A DNA stretch of 58,151 bases, from contig NZ_AKJG01000043.1 in assembly GCF_000282455.1 (NCBI RefSeq), positions 1 to 58,151 on the forward strand. The letters are read 5' to 3'. Positions 1-7,943 of this stretch are shown piece by piece (position 1 is the first letter of the stretch; each line of letters begins with the position of its first letter). The translations under genes and the position numbers were made by a program. Source of the DNA: Pseudomonas sp. GM74. GTDB taxonomy: Bacteria; Pseudomonadota; Gammaproteobacteria; Pseudomonadales; Pseudomonadaceae. The notes below the pieces were generated by a model, which did no database searches, was not told where the DNA came from, and was given only the letters and a program-made list of their open reading frames with translations.

Positions 1-3
1 CCC

Positions 4-93
4 TGTGGGAGCGAGCTTGCTCGCGATGAGGCCAGTCCAGTCAACATTGATGTTGAATGTCAGGCCGCCATCGCGAGCAAGCTCGCTCCCACA
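4..93. repeat. REPIN (inward-facing REP pair)
   Basis: Two REP palindromes in inverted orientation, TGTGGGAGCGAGCTTGCTCGC at the left and its complement at the right, separated by a loop containing AACATTGATGTTGAATG. It lies downstream of the convergent end of the solute-binding protein gene. Same architecture recurs at 4924, 7019, 17362, 33385 and 58070. Confidence 0.9.
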
Positions 94-108
94 GGTTCTG
101 CATTTACT

Positions 109-699
109 TCAGTTCTGCAGCTTTGGCACCACACCAGCATCCGCCCCCAACCACTTCTGCTCCAGCGCTTGCAGGCGCCCGTCATCCTTGATCCGCTGCA
201 AGGCGTTCTCCAGGCTGGCACGGAACGCCGGATTGCCCTTCTGAAACGGAATCGCCAGGCTCACGGTCGGGTCGGATTTGGGTTTCTCTTGCGTCAGCGA
301 CTGAACCAGCAAAATGGAGCGCGGCTCTTCTTTCTGCGCGATCAATTGCCCATGGGTTTGAATGTAAGGTTCGCTGAAGTCGAAACGATCCCTGAGATCC
401 GGGGTCACTGCTATGTGGTTGATAGCGATGTCGTATTTACCGCTTTCGACGCCGGTCAGCAGATCGCTGCCGTCGGTGACGACGAAGTCGGCCCGTACAT
501 CGAGTTCACTTGCCAGCAGTTGGCCCAGTTCGACTTCGAAGCCGGTGAGTTTGTCGTCATCCTTGAAATTGAATGGGGGAGTGTTGGCTTCAACGGCAAT
601 GCGCAATTCGCCCCGGTCGTTGACGTCATCAATCAGTTCGGCATGAGCCAAAGGGCTCAGAAGGGGTAGCAGGCAGATCAGGCCAGGCAGAAAGCGCAT
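109..699 (-). CDS. Shortened SBP_bac_3-type solute-binding protein (FliY-like)
   Basis: Periplasmic amino-acid-type solute-binding protein, 196 codons from the ATG at 699, which has an AAGGAG ribosome-binding site 5 nt upstream; a GTG two codons earlier overlaps that site and is less likely. A signal peptide ends near AHA, followed by the family start RGELRIAVEANTPPFNFKDD and the lobe-I motif GKYDIAINHIAVT. After FSEPYIQTHGQLIAQ the protein jumps through a short QEKPKSDP linker straight to IPFQKGNPAF and the C-terminal DGRLQALEQKWLG helix. Family members are usually about 250-270 residues, so roughly 60 residues of lobe II are missing, in frame. No permease or ATPase gene is nearby. By position it matches PAO1 PA0314 (recalled synteny). 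Function as a classical importer component is doubtful. Confidence 0.8.
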   Translation of the reverse strand: MRFLPGLICLLPLLSPLAHAELIDDVNDRGELRIAVEANTPPFNFKDDDKLTGFEVELGQLLASELDVRADFVVTDGSDLLTGVESGKYDIAINHIAVTPDLRDRFDFSEPYIQTHGQLIAQKEEPRSILLVQSLTQEKPKSDPTVSLAIPFQKGNPAFRASLENALQRIKDDGRLQALEQKWLGADAGVVPKLQN

Positions 700-834
700 G
701 GTCACTCCTTTGAATTTATTATCGCGATCCTCTGATTCAGGCTCGCTTTGCTATGGTTGTCGAGTGCCTTCGACAACAAATGGCCATGAAGTTGTCATGG
801 TCACGCGGATTTTACGGAAAAACTGGAGAAGAGA

Positions 835-1260
835 ATGAAAACCTTTATGTCACGTGCTGCTTTGGCTGGCCTGTTGATGGGTGTTTCGGTGCTGGCCAGT
901 GCTGCAACGCCGGCTCCGAAAGGTGCCGAAGTGTCTATCGTGTCTCCCAAGGATGGCGCGACGGTTCCCCAGACAGTCGTCGTCAAGTTCGCGGTCGAGA
1001 ACATTGCCTTGGCACCGGCGGGCAATACCACCAAGAACACCGGTCACCACCACTTGCTGATTGATGTCGACGAGCTGCCAGCCGCCGGTGCGCCGATCCC
1101 CAAGGATGCCAACCACCAGCATTTCGGCAATGCGCAGACCCAGGCTGAAGTAACGCTCACGCCGGGCAAGCACACCTTGCAGCTTGAGTTGGGTGATAGC
1201 AACCACATGCCGTTCGATCCGCCGATCGTTTCCGAGAAGATCACCGTCAATGTGAAATAA
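835..1260 (+). CDS. DUF4399 domain periplasmic protein
   Basis: A 141-residue protein with a cleavable signal peptide (hydrophobic segment about residues 8-22, ending ASA before ATPAPKG). The rest is one DUF4399 domain: SIVSPKDGATV near the start, the His-rich stretch TGHHHLLIDVDELP, and DANHQHFGNAQTQAEVTL followed by PGKHTLQLELGD. The conserved histidines could bind a metal, but the family has no established function. GGAGAAGAG precedes the ATG at good spacing. It is divergent from the shortened binding protein and ends in a strong hairpin terminator shared with serA. Family assignment is fairly sure; role unknown. Confidence 0.85.
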   Translation: MKTFMSRAALAGLLMGVSVLASAATPAPKGAEVSIVSPKDGATVPQTVVVKFAVENIALAPAGNTTKNTGHHHLLIDVDELPAAGAPIPKDANHQHFGNAQTQAEVTLTPGKHTLQLELGDSNHMPFDPPIVSEKITVNVK

Positions 1261-1297
1261 AAAAGGGAGCCCGCTTCGCTGGGGCTCCCTTTTTTAT
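1257..1297. terminator. Bidirectional intrinsic terminator
   Basis: An A-run, GGGAGCCC, the loop GCTTCGCT, then GGGCTCCC and a T-run. The A and T runs on both sides let it stop transcription from the DUF4399 gene on the plus strand and from serA on the minus strand, which converge here. Confidence 0.9.
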
Positions 1298-1298
1298 A

Positions 1299-1373
1299 GT
1301 TGCAAGCTGCAAGCTATAAGCTTCAAGTCAAAGCAAAAGCGAACTCAACTTGTAGCTTGCCGCTTGTAGCTGC
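1299..1373. repeat. Imperfect inverted repeat of AGCTGCAAGCT type
   Basis: The left arm GCAAGCTGCAAGCTATAAGC and the right arm, complement of GCAGCTACAAGCGGCAAGC, form a long imperfect hairpin just beyond the 3' end of serA. The GCAAGCTGCAAGC unit is a dispersed intergenic repeat in Pseudomonas as far as I recall. It contains no plausible gene. Confidence 0.6.
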
Positions 1374-1375
1374 TT

Positions 1376-2605
1376 TTAGAACAACACACGGCTACGGATG
1401 GTGCCTTTAACGTGTTGCAGCTTCTCTTGCGCCAGGTCCGAGTACTCGGCGTCGACGTCGATCACCACGTAGCCGACTTTCTCGTTGGTCTGCAGGAACT
1501 GACCGGAGATGTTGATGCCGTTTTCGGCGAAGACCTTGTTGATCTCGCTGAGCACGCCCGGAATGTTTTCGTGGATGTGCAGCAGGCGGTGCTTGCCAGG
1601 GTGAGCCGGCAGGGCCACTTCCGGGAAGTTCACGGACGATACCGAAGTACCGTTGTCGCTGTACTTGACCAGTTTTTCCGCCACTTCCAGACCGATGTTG
1701 GCCTGGGCTTCAGCGGTGGAGCCACCGATGTGCGGGGTCAGGATCACGTTGTCCAGGCCACGCAGCGGGCTTTCGAACTCTTCGTCGTTGGAGCGTGGCT
1801 CCACCGGGAATACGTCGATGGCTGCGCCGATCAGGTGCTTGTCCTTGATGGCGGCGGCCAGGTGGTCCAGTTCGACCACGGTGCCGCGGGCGGCGTTGAT
1901 CAGGATGCCGCCTTTCTTGATGGCGCGGATTTCCTTCTCGCCCATCATCCACTGGGTGGCGGCGGTTTCCGGTACGTGCAGCGAAACGATGTCGGACATC
2001 GCCAGCAGCTCGTGCAGGTTGCCTACCTGAGTGGCGTTACCCAGTGGCAGCTTGGTGATGGTGTCGTAGAAGTACACCTGCATCCCCAGGCCTTCAGCCA
2101 GGACCGACAGTTGAGTACCGATCGAGCCGTAACCGACGATGCCCAGCTTCTTGCCGCGGATCTCGAAGGAGTTGGCCGCGCTCTTGATCCAGCCGCCACG
2201 GTGGCAGGAAGCGTTCTTCTCAGGGATGCCGCGCAGCAGCAGGATCGCTTCGGCCAGCACCAGCTCCGCTACGGAACGGGTGTTGGAGTACGGCGCGTTG
2301 AACACAGCGATGCCGCGTTCGCGGGCCGCATCCAGGTCGACCTGGTTGGTGCCGATGCAGAAACACCCTACAGCCACGAGCTTCTTCGCGTGATCGAAGA
2401 TCTCTTCGGTCAGTTGAGTGCGGGAGCGAATGCCGATGAAGTGAGCATCAGCGATCTTTTCCTTGAGCTGGGCTTCCGGCAGAGAACCTGTGAGGTACTC
2501 GATGCTGGTGTAGCCCGCCGCCTTGAGGACGTCGACAGCCGATTGGTGGACGCCTTCGAGAAGAAGGAACTTGATCTTGCTCTTATCGAGAGAAGTCTTG
2601 CTCAT
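1376..2605 (-). CDS. serA: D-3-phosphoglycerate dehydrogenase
   Basis: Cytoplasmic NAD-dependent enzyme oxidising 3-phosphoglycerate to 3-phosphohydroxypyruvate, the first step of serine synthesis; enzymes of this type also reduce 2-oxoglutarate to D-2-hydroxyglutarate. 409 residues, the length of the E. coli-type short enzyme. Visible: the D-2-hydroxyacid dehydrogenase catalytic fold, Rossmann motif GIVGYGSIGTQ near residue 155, VGCFCIGTNQVDLD, catalytic region NAARGTVV and ILTPHIGGSTAEAQ, and a C-terminal ACT domain (about 338-409, HIHENIPGVLSEINKVF) for serine feedback. The start at MSKTSLDKSK is chosen because the 15 upstream in-frame residues are not family-like. It is divergent from its functional partner, the D-2-hydroxyglutarate dehydrogenase. 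Confidence 0.97.
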   Translation of the reverse strand: MSKTSLDKSKIKFLLLEGVHQSAVDVLKAAGYTSIEYLTGSLPEAQLKEKIADAHFIGIRSRTQLTEEIFDHAKKLVAVGCFCIGTNQVDLDAARERGIAVFNAPYSNTRSVAELVLAEAILLLRGIPEKNASCHRGGWIKSAANSFEIRGKKLGIVGYGSIGTQLSVLAEGLGMQVYFYDTITKLPLGNATQVGNLHELLAMSDIVSLHVPETAATQWMMGEKEIRAIKKGGILINAARGTVVELDHLAAAIKDKHLIGAAIDVFPVEPRSNDEEFESPLRGLDNVILTPHIGGSTAEAQANIGLEVAEKLVKYSDNGTSVSSVNFPEVALPAHPGKHRLLHIHENIPGVLSEINKVFAENGINISGQFLQTNEKVGYVVIDVDAEYSDLAQEKLQHVKGTIRSRVLF

Positions 2606-2697
2606 CTGCGTAAACCTGTATCCCGGAGAAAAATGGCAGGAAATGGTCAACAGACGCTGACCCGAGCGGCATGACAGCCGTCGCCGCAGAATAGCCG

Positions 2698-2743
2698 TTG
2701 GGCACTATGCTGCGGGGTCGGTATGCTAGCATATGCGCCCCGC
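2698..2743 (+). promoter_or_regulatory. Candidate promoter with palindrome upstream of D-2-hydroxyglutarate dehydrogenase
   Basis: TTGGGC at 2698-2703 and TATGCT at 2722-2727 are 18 bp apart and could be the -35 and -10 boxes. The -10 lies inside the palindromic TATGCTAGCATA, itself flanked by GCGGGG / CCCCGC. This fits a regulated promoter in the serA-dehydrogenase divergent space. Prediction by eye only. Confidence 0.35.
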
Positions 2744-2809
2744 TAAACACTCATTCCTGCGACGTGAAGCGTTCTCAGGATGACCATGAATTGTTCGAGA
2801 GTTCTGTCG

Positions 2810-4204
2810 ATGACCAATCCTGCCCTGATTGAAGAGCTGAAGACCCTGGTTGAGCCTGGCAAGGTGCTGACCGACGCCGACTCCCTGAATGCTTACGGAA
2901 AGGATTGGACCAAGCATTTCGCCCCGGCCCCGACCGCCATCGTGTTCCCCAAGACCACTGAGCAGGTCCAGGCCATTGTCCTGTGGGCCAACAAACACAA
3001 AGTGGCGCTGGTGCCGTCCGGCGGTCGTACCGGTCTTTCCGCTGCAGCGGTAGCGGCCAATGGCGAAGTGGTCGTGTCTTTCGACTACATGAACCAGATC
3101 CTCGACGTGAACCTCACTGACCGCACAGCCGTTTGCCAGCCGGGCGTGGTCACCGAGCACCTGCAGAACGTGGCCGAAGAAAACGGCCTGTACTACCCGG
3201 TGGACTTCGCTTCGGCGGGTTCGAGCCAGATTGGCGGCAATATCGGCACCAATGCCGGCGGGATCAAAGTGATTCGCTACGGCATGACCCGTAACTGGGT
3301 CGCAGGCATGAAAGTGGTCACCGGCAAGGGCGACGTGCTGGAACTGAACCGCGACCTGATCAAGAACGCCACCGGCTACGACATGCGTCAGCTGTTCATC
3401 GGCGCCGAAGGCACCCTCGGTTTCGTGGTCGAAGCGACCATGCGTCTGGACCGCGCGCCGAAAAACCTCACCGCGATGGTTCTCGGCACCGCCGATTTCG
3501 ACTCGATCATGCCGGTGCTGCACGCCTTCCAGAGCAAGCTTGACCTGACCGCTTTCGAATTTTTCTCCGACAAGGCCCTGGCCAAAGTCATGGCTCGTGG
3601 CGATGTACCGGCGCCGTTCGAATCCGATTGCCCGTTCTACGCGCTGCTGGAATTCGAAGCGACCACCGAAGAAGTGGCCAACCACGCCCTGGAAACCTTC
3701 GAGCACTGCGTCGAGCAGGGCTGGGTGCTGGATGGCGTGATGAGCCAGAGCGAAACCCAGCTGCAGAACCTGTGGAAGCTGCGCGAATACATCTCCGAAA
3801 CCATTTCCCACTGGACGCCGTACAAAAACGACATCTCGGTCACCGTGTCGAAAGTCCCGGCATTCCTGAAGGAAATCGACGCGATCGTCGGTGAGCACTA
3901 CCCGGATTTCGAAATCGTCTGGTTCGGCCACATCGGCGACGGCAACCTGCACTTGAACATCCTCAAGCCGGATAACCTGAGCAAGGATGAGTTCTTCGCC
4001 AAGTGCGCCACCGTCAACAAGTGGGTGTTCGAAACCGTCGAGAAGTACAACGGTTCGATCTCCGCCGAGCACGGCGTGGGCATGACCAAGCGTGACTACC
4101 TGACCTACAGCCGTTCACCGGTCGAGATCGAGTACATGAAAGCGGTCAAGGCGGTGTTCGACCCGAACGGCATCATGAACCCGGGCAAGATTTTCGCTGT
4201 TTGA
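2810..4204 (+). CDS. FAD-dependent D-2-hydroxyglutarate dehydrogenase
   Basis: 464-residue FAD-linked oxidase of the PCMH/vanillyl-alcohol-oxidase family, most similar by motifs to D-2-hydroxyglutarate dehydrogenase. FAD-binding part: VALVPSGGRTGLSAAAVAANGEV and SAGSSQIGGNIGTNAGGIKV; C-terminal substrate and metal region: WFGHIGDGNLHLNIL, SAEHGVGMTKRDYL, and the end NPGKIFAV. The start is set at MTNPALIEEL, with GAGAG upstream. In Pseudomonas stutzeri and P. aeruginosa this neighbour of serA is known to reoxidise D-2-hydroxyglutarate made by SerA, pulling serine synthesis forward and passing electrons to the ETF system. The divergent arrangement with serA supports that role here. Confidence 0.9.
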   Translation: MTNPALIEELKTLVEPGKVLTDADSLNAYGKDWTKHFAPAPTAIVFPKTTEQVQAIVLWANKHKVALVPSGGRTGLSAAAVAANGEVVVSFDYMNQILDVNLTDRTAVCQPGVVTEHLQNVAEENGLYYPVDFASAGSSQIGGNIGTNAGGIKVIRYGMTRNWVAGMKVVTGKGDVLELNRDLIKNATGYDMRQLFIGAEGTLGFVVEATMRLDRAPKNLTAMVLGTADFDSIMPVLHAFQSKLDLTAFEFFSDKALAKVMARGDVPAPFESDCPFYALLEFEATTEEVANHALETFEHCVEQGWVLDGVMSQSETQLQNLWKLREYISETISHWTPYKNDISVTVSKVPAFLKEIDAIVGEHYPDFEIVWFGHIGDGNLHLNILKPDNLSKDEFFAKCATVNKWVFETVEKYNGSISAEHGVGMTKRDYLTYSRSPVEIEYMKAVKAVFDPNGIMNPGKIFAV

Positions 4205-4242
4205 TTTTCGAACTTTAAGAGCCAACGAAGCAGGAGTCGGTA

Positions 4243-4908
4243 ATGAGCTATCAGCACCAGTATGTCGACGGTACGCGCATTCACTTCCCGCTGGGAAAAG
4301 TGGTGTGCATTGGCCGTAACTACGCCGAACACGCCAAGGAACTGGACAATCCGGTGCCGACCGAGCCACTGCTGTTCATCAAGCCGGGCAGTTGCGTGGT
4401 GCCGCTCGAAGGCGGTTTCAGCATTCCGACCGAGCGCGGTTCGGTACATTACGAGGCGGAAATCGCGGTGTTGATCGGCAAGCCGTTGTCGACCAAGCCG
4501 AGCCGTGAAGAAGTGCTCGACGCCATCTCCGGTTTCGCCCCAGCCCTGGACCTGACCCTGCGCGACAAGCAGGCGGAGTTGAAATCCAAGGGGCTGCCGT
4601 GGGAAATCGCCAAGTCCTTCGACGGTGCGGCGGTGATTGCTCCGTTTGTGTCCGGCAGCACCTTTGCCGACCTGACCGACATCGGCATCCGCCTGACCAT
4701 CAACGGCGAAGTGCGCCAGGACGGTAACAGCAGCGCAATGCTCAACCCGATCGTGCCGATGATCCAGCATATGGCCGGCTGCTTCTCGTTGCAGGCCGGG
4801 GACGTGATCCTCACCGGTACGCCAGTGGGCGTTGGTCCGCTGAATGTCGGTGACGAGATCGTTCTGGAACTGCCGGGCGCCAGCAGTTTCACCAGCAGCG
4901 TTCGCTGA
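4243..4908 (+). CDS. Fumarylacetoacetate hydrolase family protein (YcgM-like)
   Basis: 221 residues, a single FAH domain as in short YcgM/FAHD1-like proteins. Key motifs: KVVCIGRNYAEHAKEL near the N terminus, HYEAEIAVLIGK with the metal-binding Glu residues, the acidic-residue region GFAPALDLTLRD, KSFDGAAVIAPFV, and VILTGTPVGVGPL near the C terminus. Such proteins act as acylpyruvate hydrolases or oxaloacetate decarboxylases in the cytoplasm; the exact substrate cannot be told from sequence. AGGAG lies 7 nt before the ATG, and it follows the D-2-hydroxyglutarate dehydrogenase by 38 nt, so they are probably one transcript. Confidence 0.9.
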   Translation: MSYQHQYVDGTRIHFPLGKVVCIGRNYAEHAKELDNPVPTEPLLFIKPGSCVVPLEGGFSIPTERGSVHYEAEIAVLIGKPLSTKPSREEVLDAISGFAPALDLTLRDKQAELKSKGLPWEIAKSFDGAAVIAPFVSGSTFADLTDIGIRLTINGEVRQDGNSSAMLNPIVPMIQHMAGCFSLQAGDVILTGTPVGVGPLNVGDEIVLELPGASSFTSSVR

Positions 4909-4923
4909 TCTACCCCTGCCCCC

Positions 4924-5013
4924 TGTGGGAGCTGGCTTGCCAGCGAAGAGGCCTGGACATTCAACATCCATGTTGACTGTTACACCGCTTTCGCTGGCAG
5001 GCCAGCTCCTACA
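4924..5013. repeat. REPIN (inward-facing REP pair)
   Basis: GTGGGAGCTGGCTTGCCAGCG on the left and its near-complement on the right (one bulge, CTCCTACA), with a centre containing ATTCAACATCCATGTTGACTG. The stem variant here is GCTGGC/GCCAGC, a compensated form of the GCGAGC/GCTCGC stem. It sits between the FAH-family gene and the first SdiA-regulated gene. Confidence 0.9.
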
Positions 5014-5053
5014 GCTATTACCCCTAGCCTGAATTTCTGGAACGCATTCCCCA

Positions 5054-5980
5054 ATGGCCACTCCTCCGCTATCCGCGCTTAGACCTGCCCGCCGCTCACG
5101 CTTCGCCTTGCGTTGGCACACCTGGCTTTTGTTGGTGGCTGTTGTCGCCTACGGCGTTGCATTCGCCATGCACTGGGATTCCCGGGGCGCGCTCTGGGTG
5201 AAAGAGCAATTCAAGAGCCCGGCCGAGCGCCAGGCGAGCATCTGGCTTCCGGACTACCGGGCGGTGATCGATGCCAAGCCGTTGCCTGGCATGGAGAAGG
5301 ACGAAGCATCGGACGTGGCCTACGACCCACAGACCAAGACTCTGTTTTCGGTCATGGGCAAGAACCCGTTCCTGGTCGAGTTGAACTTGCAGGGTGATGT
5401 GCTGCGCAAAATGCCATTGGTTGGCTGGAGCAACCCTGAGGGCGTCACCGTGCTGGGCGACGGCCGACTGGCCATTGTCGATGAGCGCGAGCATCTGATC
5501 GCTATCGTCAAGGTCGATGCCGACACCCGCGAACTGAACATCGCCGACTTCCCGAAATACGACCTCGGCCCTTCCAAAGACCAGAACAAAGCCTTTGAGG
5601 CTGTTACCTGGGATCCGCGCAATCAGCAACTGCTGCTGGGCGAAGAGCGCCCGCCGGCATTGTTTGCCTGGAAAGGTGACGGCAAGGTCCTGACCGGCGA
5701 CAAGCTGAAGCTGGCCAGCCATGCACTGGACATGCGCAACCTGTCTGCCCTGGCCGTCGATCCACGGACCGGCCACATGCTGGTGTTGTCCGCCGACTCG
5801 CACCTGTTGATCGAACTGGACAAGCAGGGGGAACAGGTCAGTTTCATCACCCTGCTGCGTGGCTTCAACGGCCTGAAAAATACTATTCCCCGTGCCGAAG
5901 GCGTGACCATGGATGAATCGGGCACGCTGTATATGGTGAGTGAGCCGAACCTGTTTTATCGTTTCGAAAAACAGAAGTAA
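5054..5980 (+). CDS. SdiA-regulated domain protein, membrane-anchored beta-propeller (copy 1)
   Basis: 308 residues. An Arg-rich N terminus precedes one membrane segment (WHTWLLLVAVVAYGVAFAM, about residues 22-41); the remainder is a predicted periplasmic six-bladed propeller of the SdiA-regulated (YjiK-like) family. Repeated blade motifs include SDVAYDPQTKTLFSVMGK, SNPEGVTVLGDGRLAIVDE, FEAVTWDPRNQQLLLGEE and AEGVTMDESGTLYMVSEPNLFYRF. The family has no firmly established activity. A clear paralogue follows after 106 nt with the same ending (SEPNLFY-F), so this is a tandem duplication. Confidence 0.88.
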   Translation: MATPPLSALRPARRSRFALRWHTWLLLVAVVAYGVAFAMHWDSRGALWVKEQFKSPAERQASIWLPDYRAVIDAKPLPGMEKDEASDVAYDPQTKTLFSVMGKNPFLVELNLQGDVLRKMPLVGWSNPEGVTVLGDGRLAIVDEREHLIAIVKVDADTRELNIADFPKYDLGPSKDQNKAFEAVTWDPRNQQLLLGEERPPALFAWKGDGKVLTGDKLKLASHALDMRNLSALAVDPRTGHMLVLSADSHLLIELDKQGEQVSFITLLRGFNGLKNTIPRAEGVTMDESGTLYMVSEPNLFYRFEKQK

Positions 5981-6086
5981 CCAGCGCCCGCGCTGATTGC
6001 CTGTACGTAAAAGGCCAGCGGCCATTAAGCTTCAGTTCAGACGGGCGTGATATTTCATCCGCCCGTTTTGACTCGAGCCCGCCCGA

Positions 6087-7001
6087 ATGCATCGATTTGC
6101 CCGCCCCAAATCCCTGATTCTGATCCTGTCGGTGGTCTTGCTGATCGCATTGATGGCGATCGCCCAGTACATGCGTCTGTTCGAGCGCGCCTGGTTCAAT
6201 CTGCATACGCTGTGGCAGCCGGTGAGTTCCCGGTCCATGGGGCTGGACCAGTATCAGGTCGTGACCGAAGCGCAGGTGATCGATGGCCTGGCTGACAACG
6301 TTTCAGCGCTGACCTACGACCCGGTGCGCAAAAGCCTGTTCACCGTCACCAACAAACGAAGCGAGCTGATCGAGTTGTCCCTCGACGGCAGGATCTTGCG
6401 CCGTGTGGCTTTGGTCGGTTTCGGCGATCCGGAGGCTGTGGAGTTCATCAGCGAGGACATCTATGTGGTCACAGACGAAAGCCAGCAGCGGCTGATCAAG
6501 ATTCGTCTGGAGCAGGACACCACATTCGTCGATGCGGAAGACGCCGAGCAGATGACCATTGGCGTACACATAGGCAGCAACAAGGGCTTCGAGGGCCTGG
6601 CTTACGATTCTGTGGGCAAGCGCCTGTTCGTCGCCAAGGAGCGCAACCCGATGCTGATCTACGAGGTGCACGGTTTTCCGCGCTTCAACCCTGAAGAATC
6701 CTACTCGGTACACGTTATCAACGACCCCAAGCGTGATGCCGGGATGTTCGTGCGGGATCTGTCGAGCCTGCAATACGACGAGCGCAGCGGGCATCTGCTG
6801 GCACTGTCGGATGAGTCGCGATTGATTCTGGAGCTGGATGTGGGCGGGCGGCCGCTGAGCACAATGTCATTGAGCAAGGGGCGCCATGGCCTGCAAAAAA
6901 CCGTGCCGCAAGCGGAGGGGATCGCCGTGGACGATGACGGTGCGCTGTACCTGGTGAGTGAGCCGAACCTGTTCTACGTGTTCAAGAAACCACAGCCCTG
7001 A
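6087..7001 (+). CDS. SdiA-regulated domain protein, membrane-anchored beta-propeller (copy 2)
   Basis: 304 residues, paralogue of the preceding gene. One N-terminal membrane segment (ILILSVVLLIALMAIAQYM, about residues 11-29), then the propeller: NVSALTYDPVRKSLFTVTNK, GDPEAVEFISEDIYVVTDE, FEGLAYDSVGKRLFVAKERN and AEGIAVDDDGALYLVSEPNL. Blade order and the C-terminal signature match copy 1, but the loops differ, so the duplication is not recent. Function unknown; probably co-transcribed with copy 1. Confidence 0.88.
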   Translation: MHRFARPKSLILILSVVLLIALMAIAQYMRLFERAWFNLHTLWQPVSSRSMGLDQYQVVTEAQVIDGLADNVSALTYDPVRKSLFTVTNKRSELIELSLDGRILRRVALVGFGDPEAVEFISEDIYVVTDESQQRLIKIRLEQDTTFVDAEDAEQMTIGVHIGSNKGFEGLAYDSVGKRLFVAKERNPMLIYEVHGFPRFNPEESYSVHVINDPKRDAGMFVRDLSSLQYDERSGHLLALSDESRLILELDVGGRPLSTMSLSKGRHGLQKTVPQAEGIAVDDDGALYLVSEPNLFYVFKKPQP

Positions 7002-7018
7002 CAAACAATGCATAACCC

Positions 7019-7108
7019 TGTGGGAGCGGGCTTGCCCGCGATTGGGGCGTGTCAGTCGAAATCAATGTTTACTGAGACACCGCTATCGCGGGCAAGCCCG
7101 CTCCTACA
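7019..7108. repeat. REPIN (inward-facing REP pair)
   Basis: TGTGGGAGCGGGCTTGCCCGC with its complement (ending CTCCTACA) around a centre containing AATCAATGTTTACTGAG. It sits between two convergent genes, 18 nt after the second SdiA-regulated gene and 15 nt from the stop of rpiA. Confidence 0.9.
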
Positions 7109-7123
7109 GGTTCTGTATTGGCC

Positions 7124-7798
7124 TTACTGTGCGCGCAGTGTCTTCACGCCTTCGCTGGTACCCAACAGCAACAGATCCGCCGGACGCGCGGCGAACAATC
7201 CATTGGTGACCACGCCGACGATCGCATTGATCTGCGTTTCCAGTTCCACCGGGTTGGTGATCTGCATGTTGAACACGTCGAGGATGATGTTGCCGTTGTC
7301 GGTCAACACGCCTTCGCGATAAACCGGGTCGCCGCCGAGCTTCACCAACTCGCGGGCCACGTGGCTGCGGGCCATCGGGATCACTTCCACCGGCAGCGGG
7401 AAAGTACCGAGGACCGGCACCAGCTTGCTGGCATCGGCGATGCAGATGAAGGTCTTGGCCACGGCCGCGACAATCTTCTCGCGGGTCAGGGCAGCGCCGC
7501 CGCCCTTGATCAGGTTCAGGTGCATGTCGCTTTCGTCGGCGCCGTCGACATAGAACTCCAGGTCGCGGACGGTATTCAGTTCGTACACCGGAATCCCGTG
7601 GCCCTTGAGGCGCGCGGCGGTGGCTTCGGAACTGGCGACGGCGCCATCGAATGCGCCCTTGTGCCTGGCCAGCGCATCGATAAAGCAATTGGCGGTGGAA
7701 CCGGTGCCGACCCCGACGATGCTCTTGTCGTCGAGTTTCGGAAGGATGAAGTCGACGGCGGCCTGAGCCACTGCCTGTTTGAGTTGATCCTGGTTCAT
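7124..7798 (-). CDS. rpiA: Ribose-5-phosphate isomerase A
   Basis: 224-residue cytosolic enzyme interconverting ribose 5-phosphate and ribulose 5-phosphate in the pentose phosphate pathway. Typical RpiA length and motifs: [16 protein letters not shown] near residue 30 (phosphate loop), the substrate region [29 protein letters not shown] with catalytic acidic residues, and [25 protein letters not shown]. It is divergent from ilvA with a 145-bp shared upstream space, the same arrangement recalled for PAO1 rpiA/ilvA1. Confidence 0.97.
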   Translation of the reverse strand: MNQDQLKQAVAQAAVDFILPKLDDKSIVGVGTGSTANCFIDALARHKGAFDGAVASSEATAARLKGHGIPVYELNTVRDLEFYVDGADESDMHLNLIKGGGAALTREKIVAAVAKTFICIADASKLVPVLGTFPLPVEVIPMARSHVARELVKLGGDPVYREGVLTDNGNIILDVFNMQITNPVELETQINAIVGVVTNGLFAARPADLLLLGTSEGVKTLRAQ

Positions 7799-7943
7799 GC
7801 GGGCTCCGGGGTGCCGAGGAGGGGACGAAAGGCCGGCATTATAGCCCTAAGCGGGGCTAAAACCTCTGCATTCGTGTGGTCGTACAGCTGAAAGCCGGGT
7901 TAGACTCCTTGGTCCTGCCCAACCCGCTCAGTGATGCTTTCCG

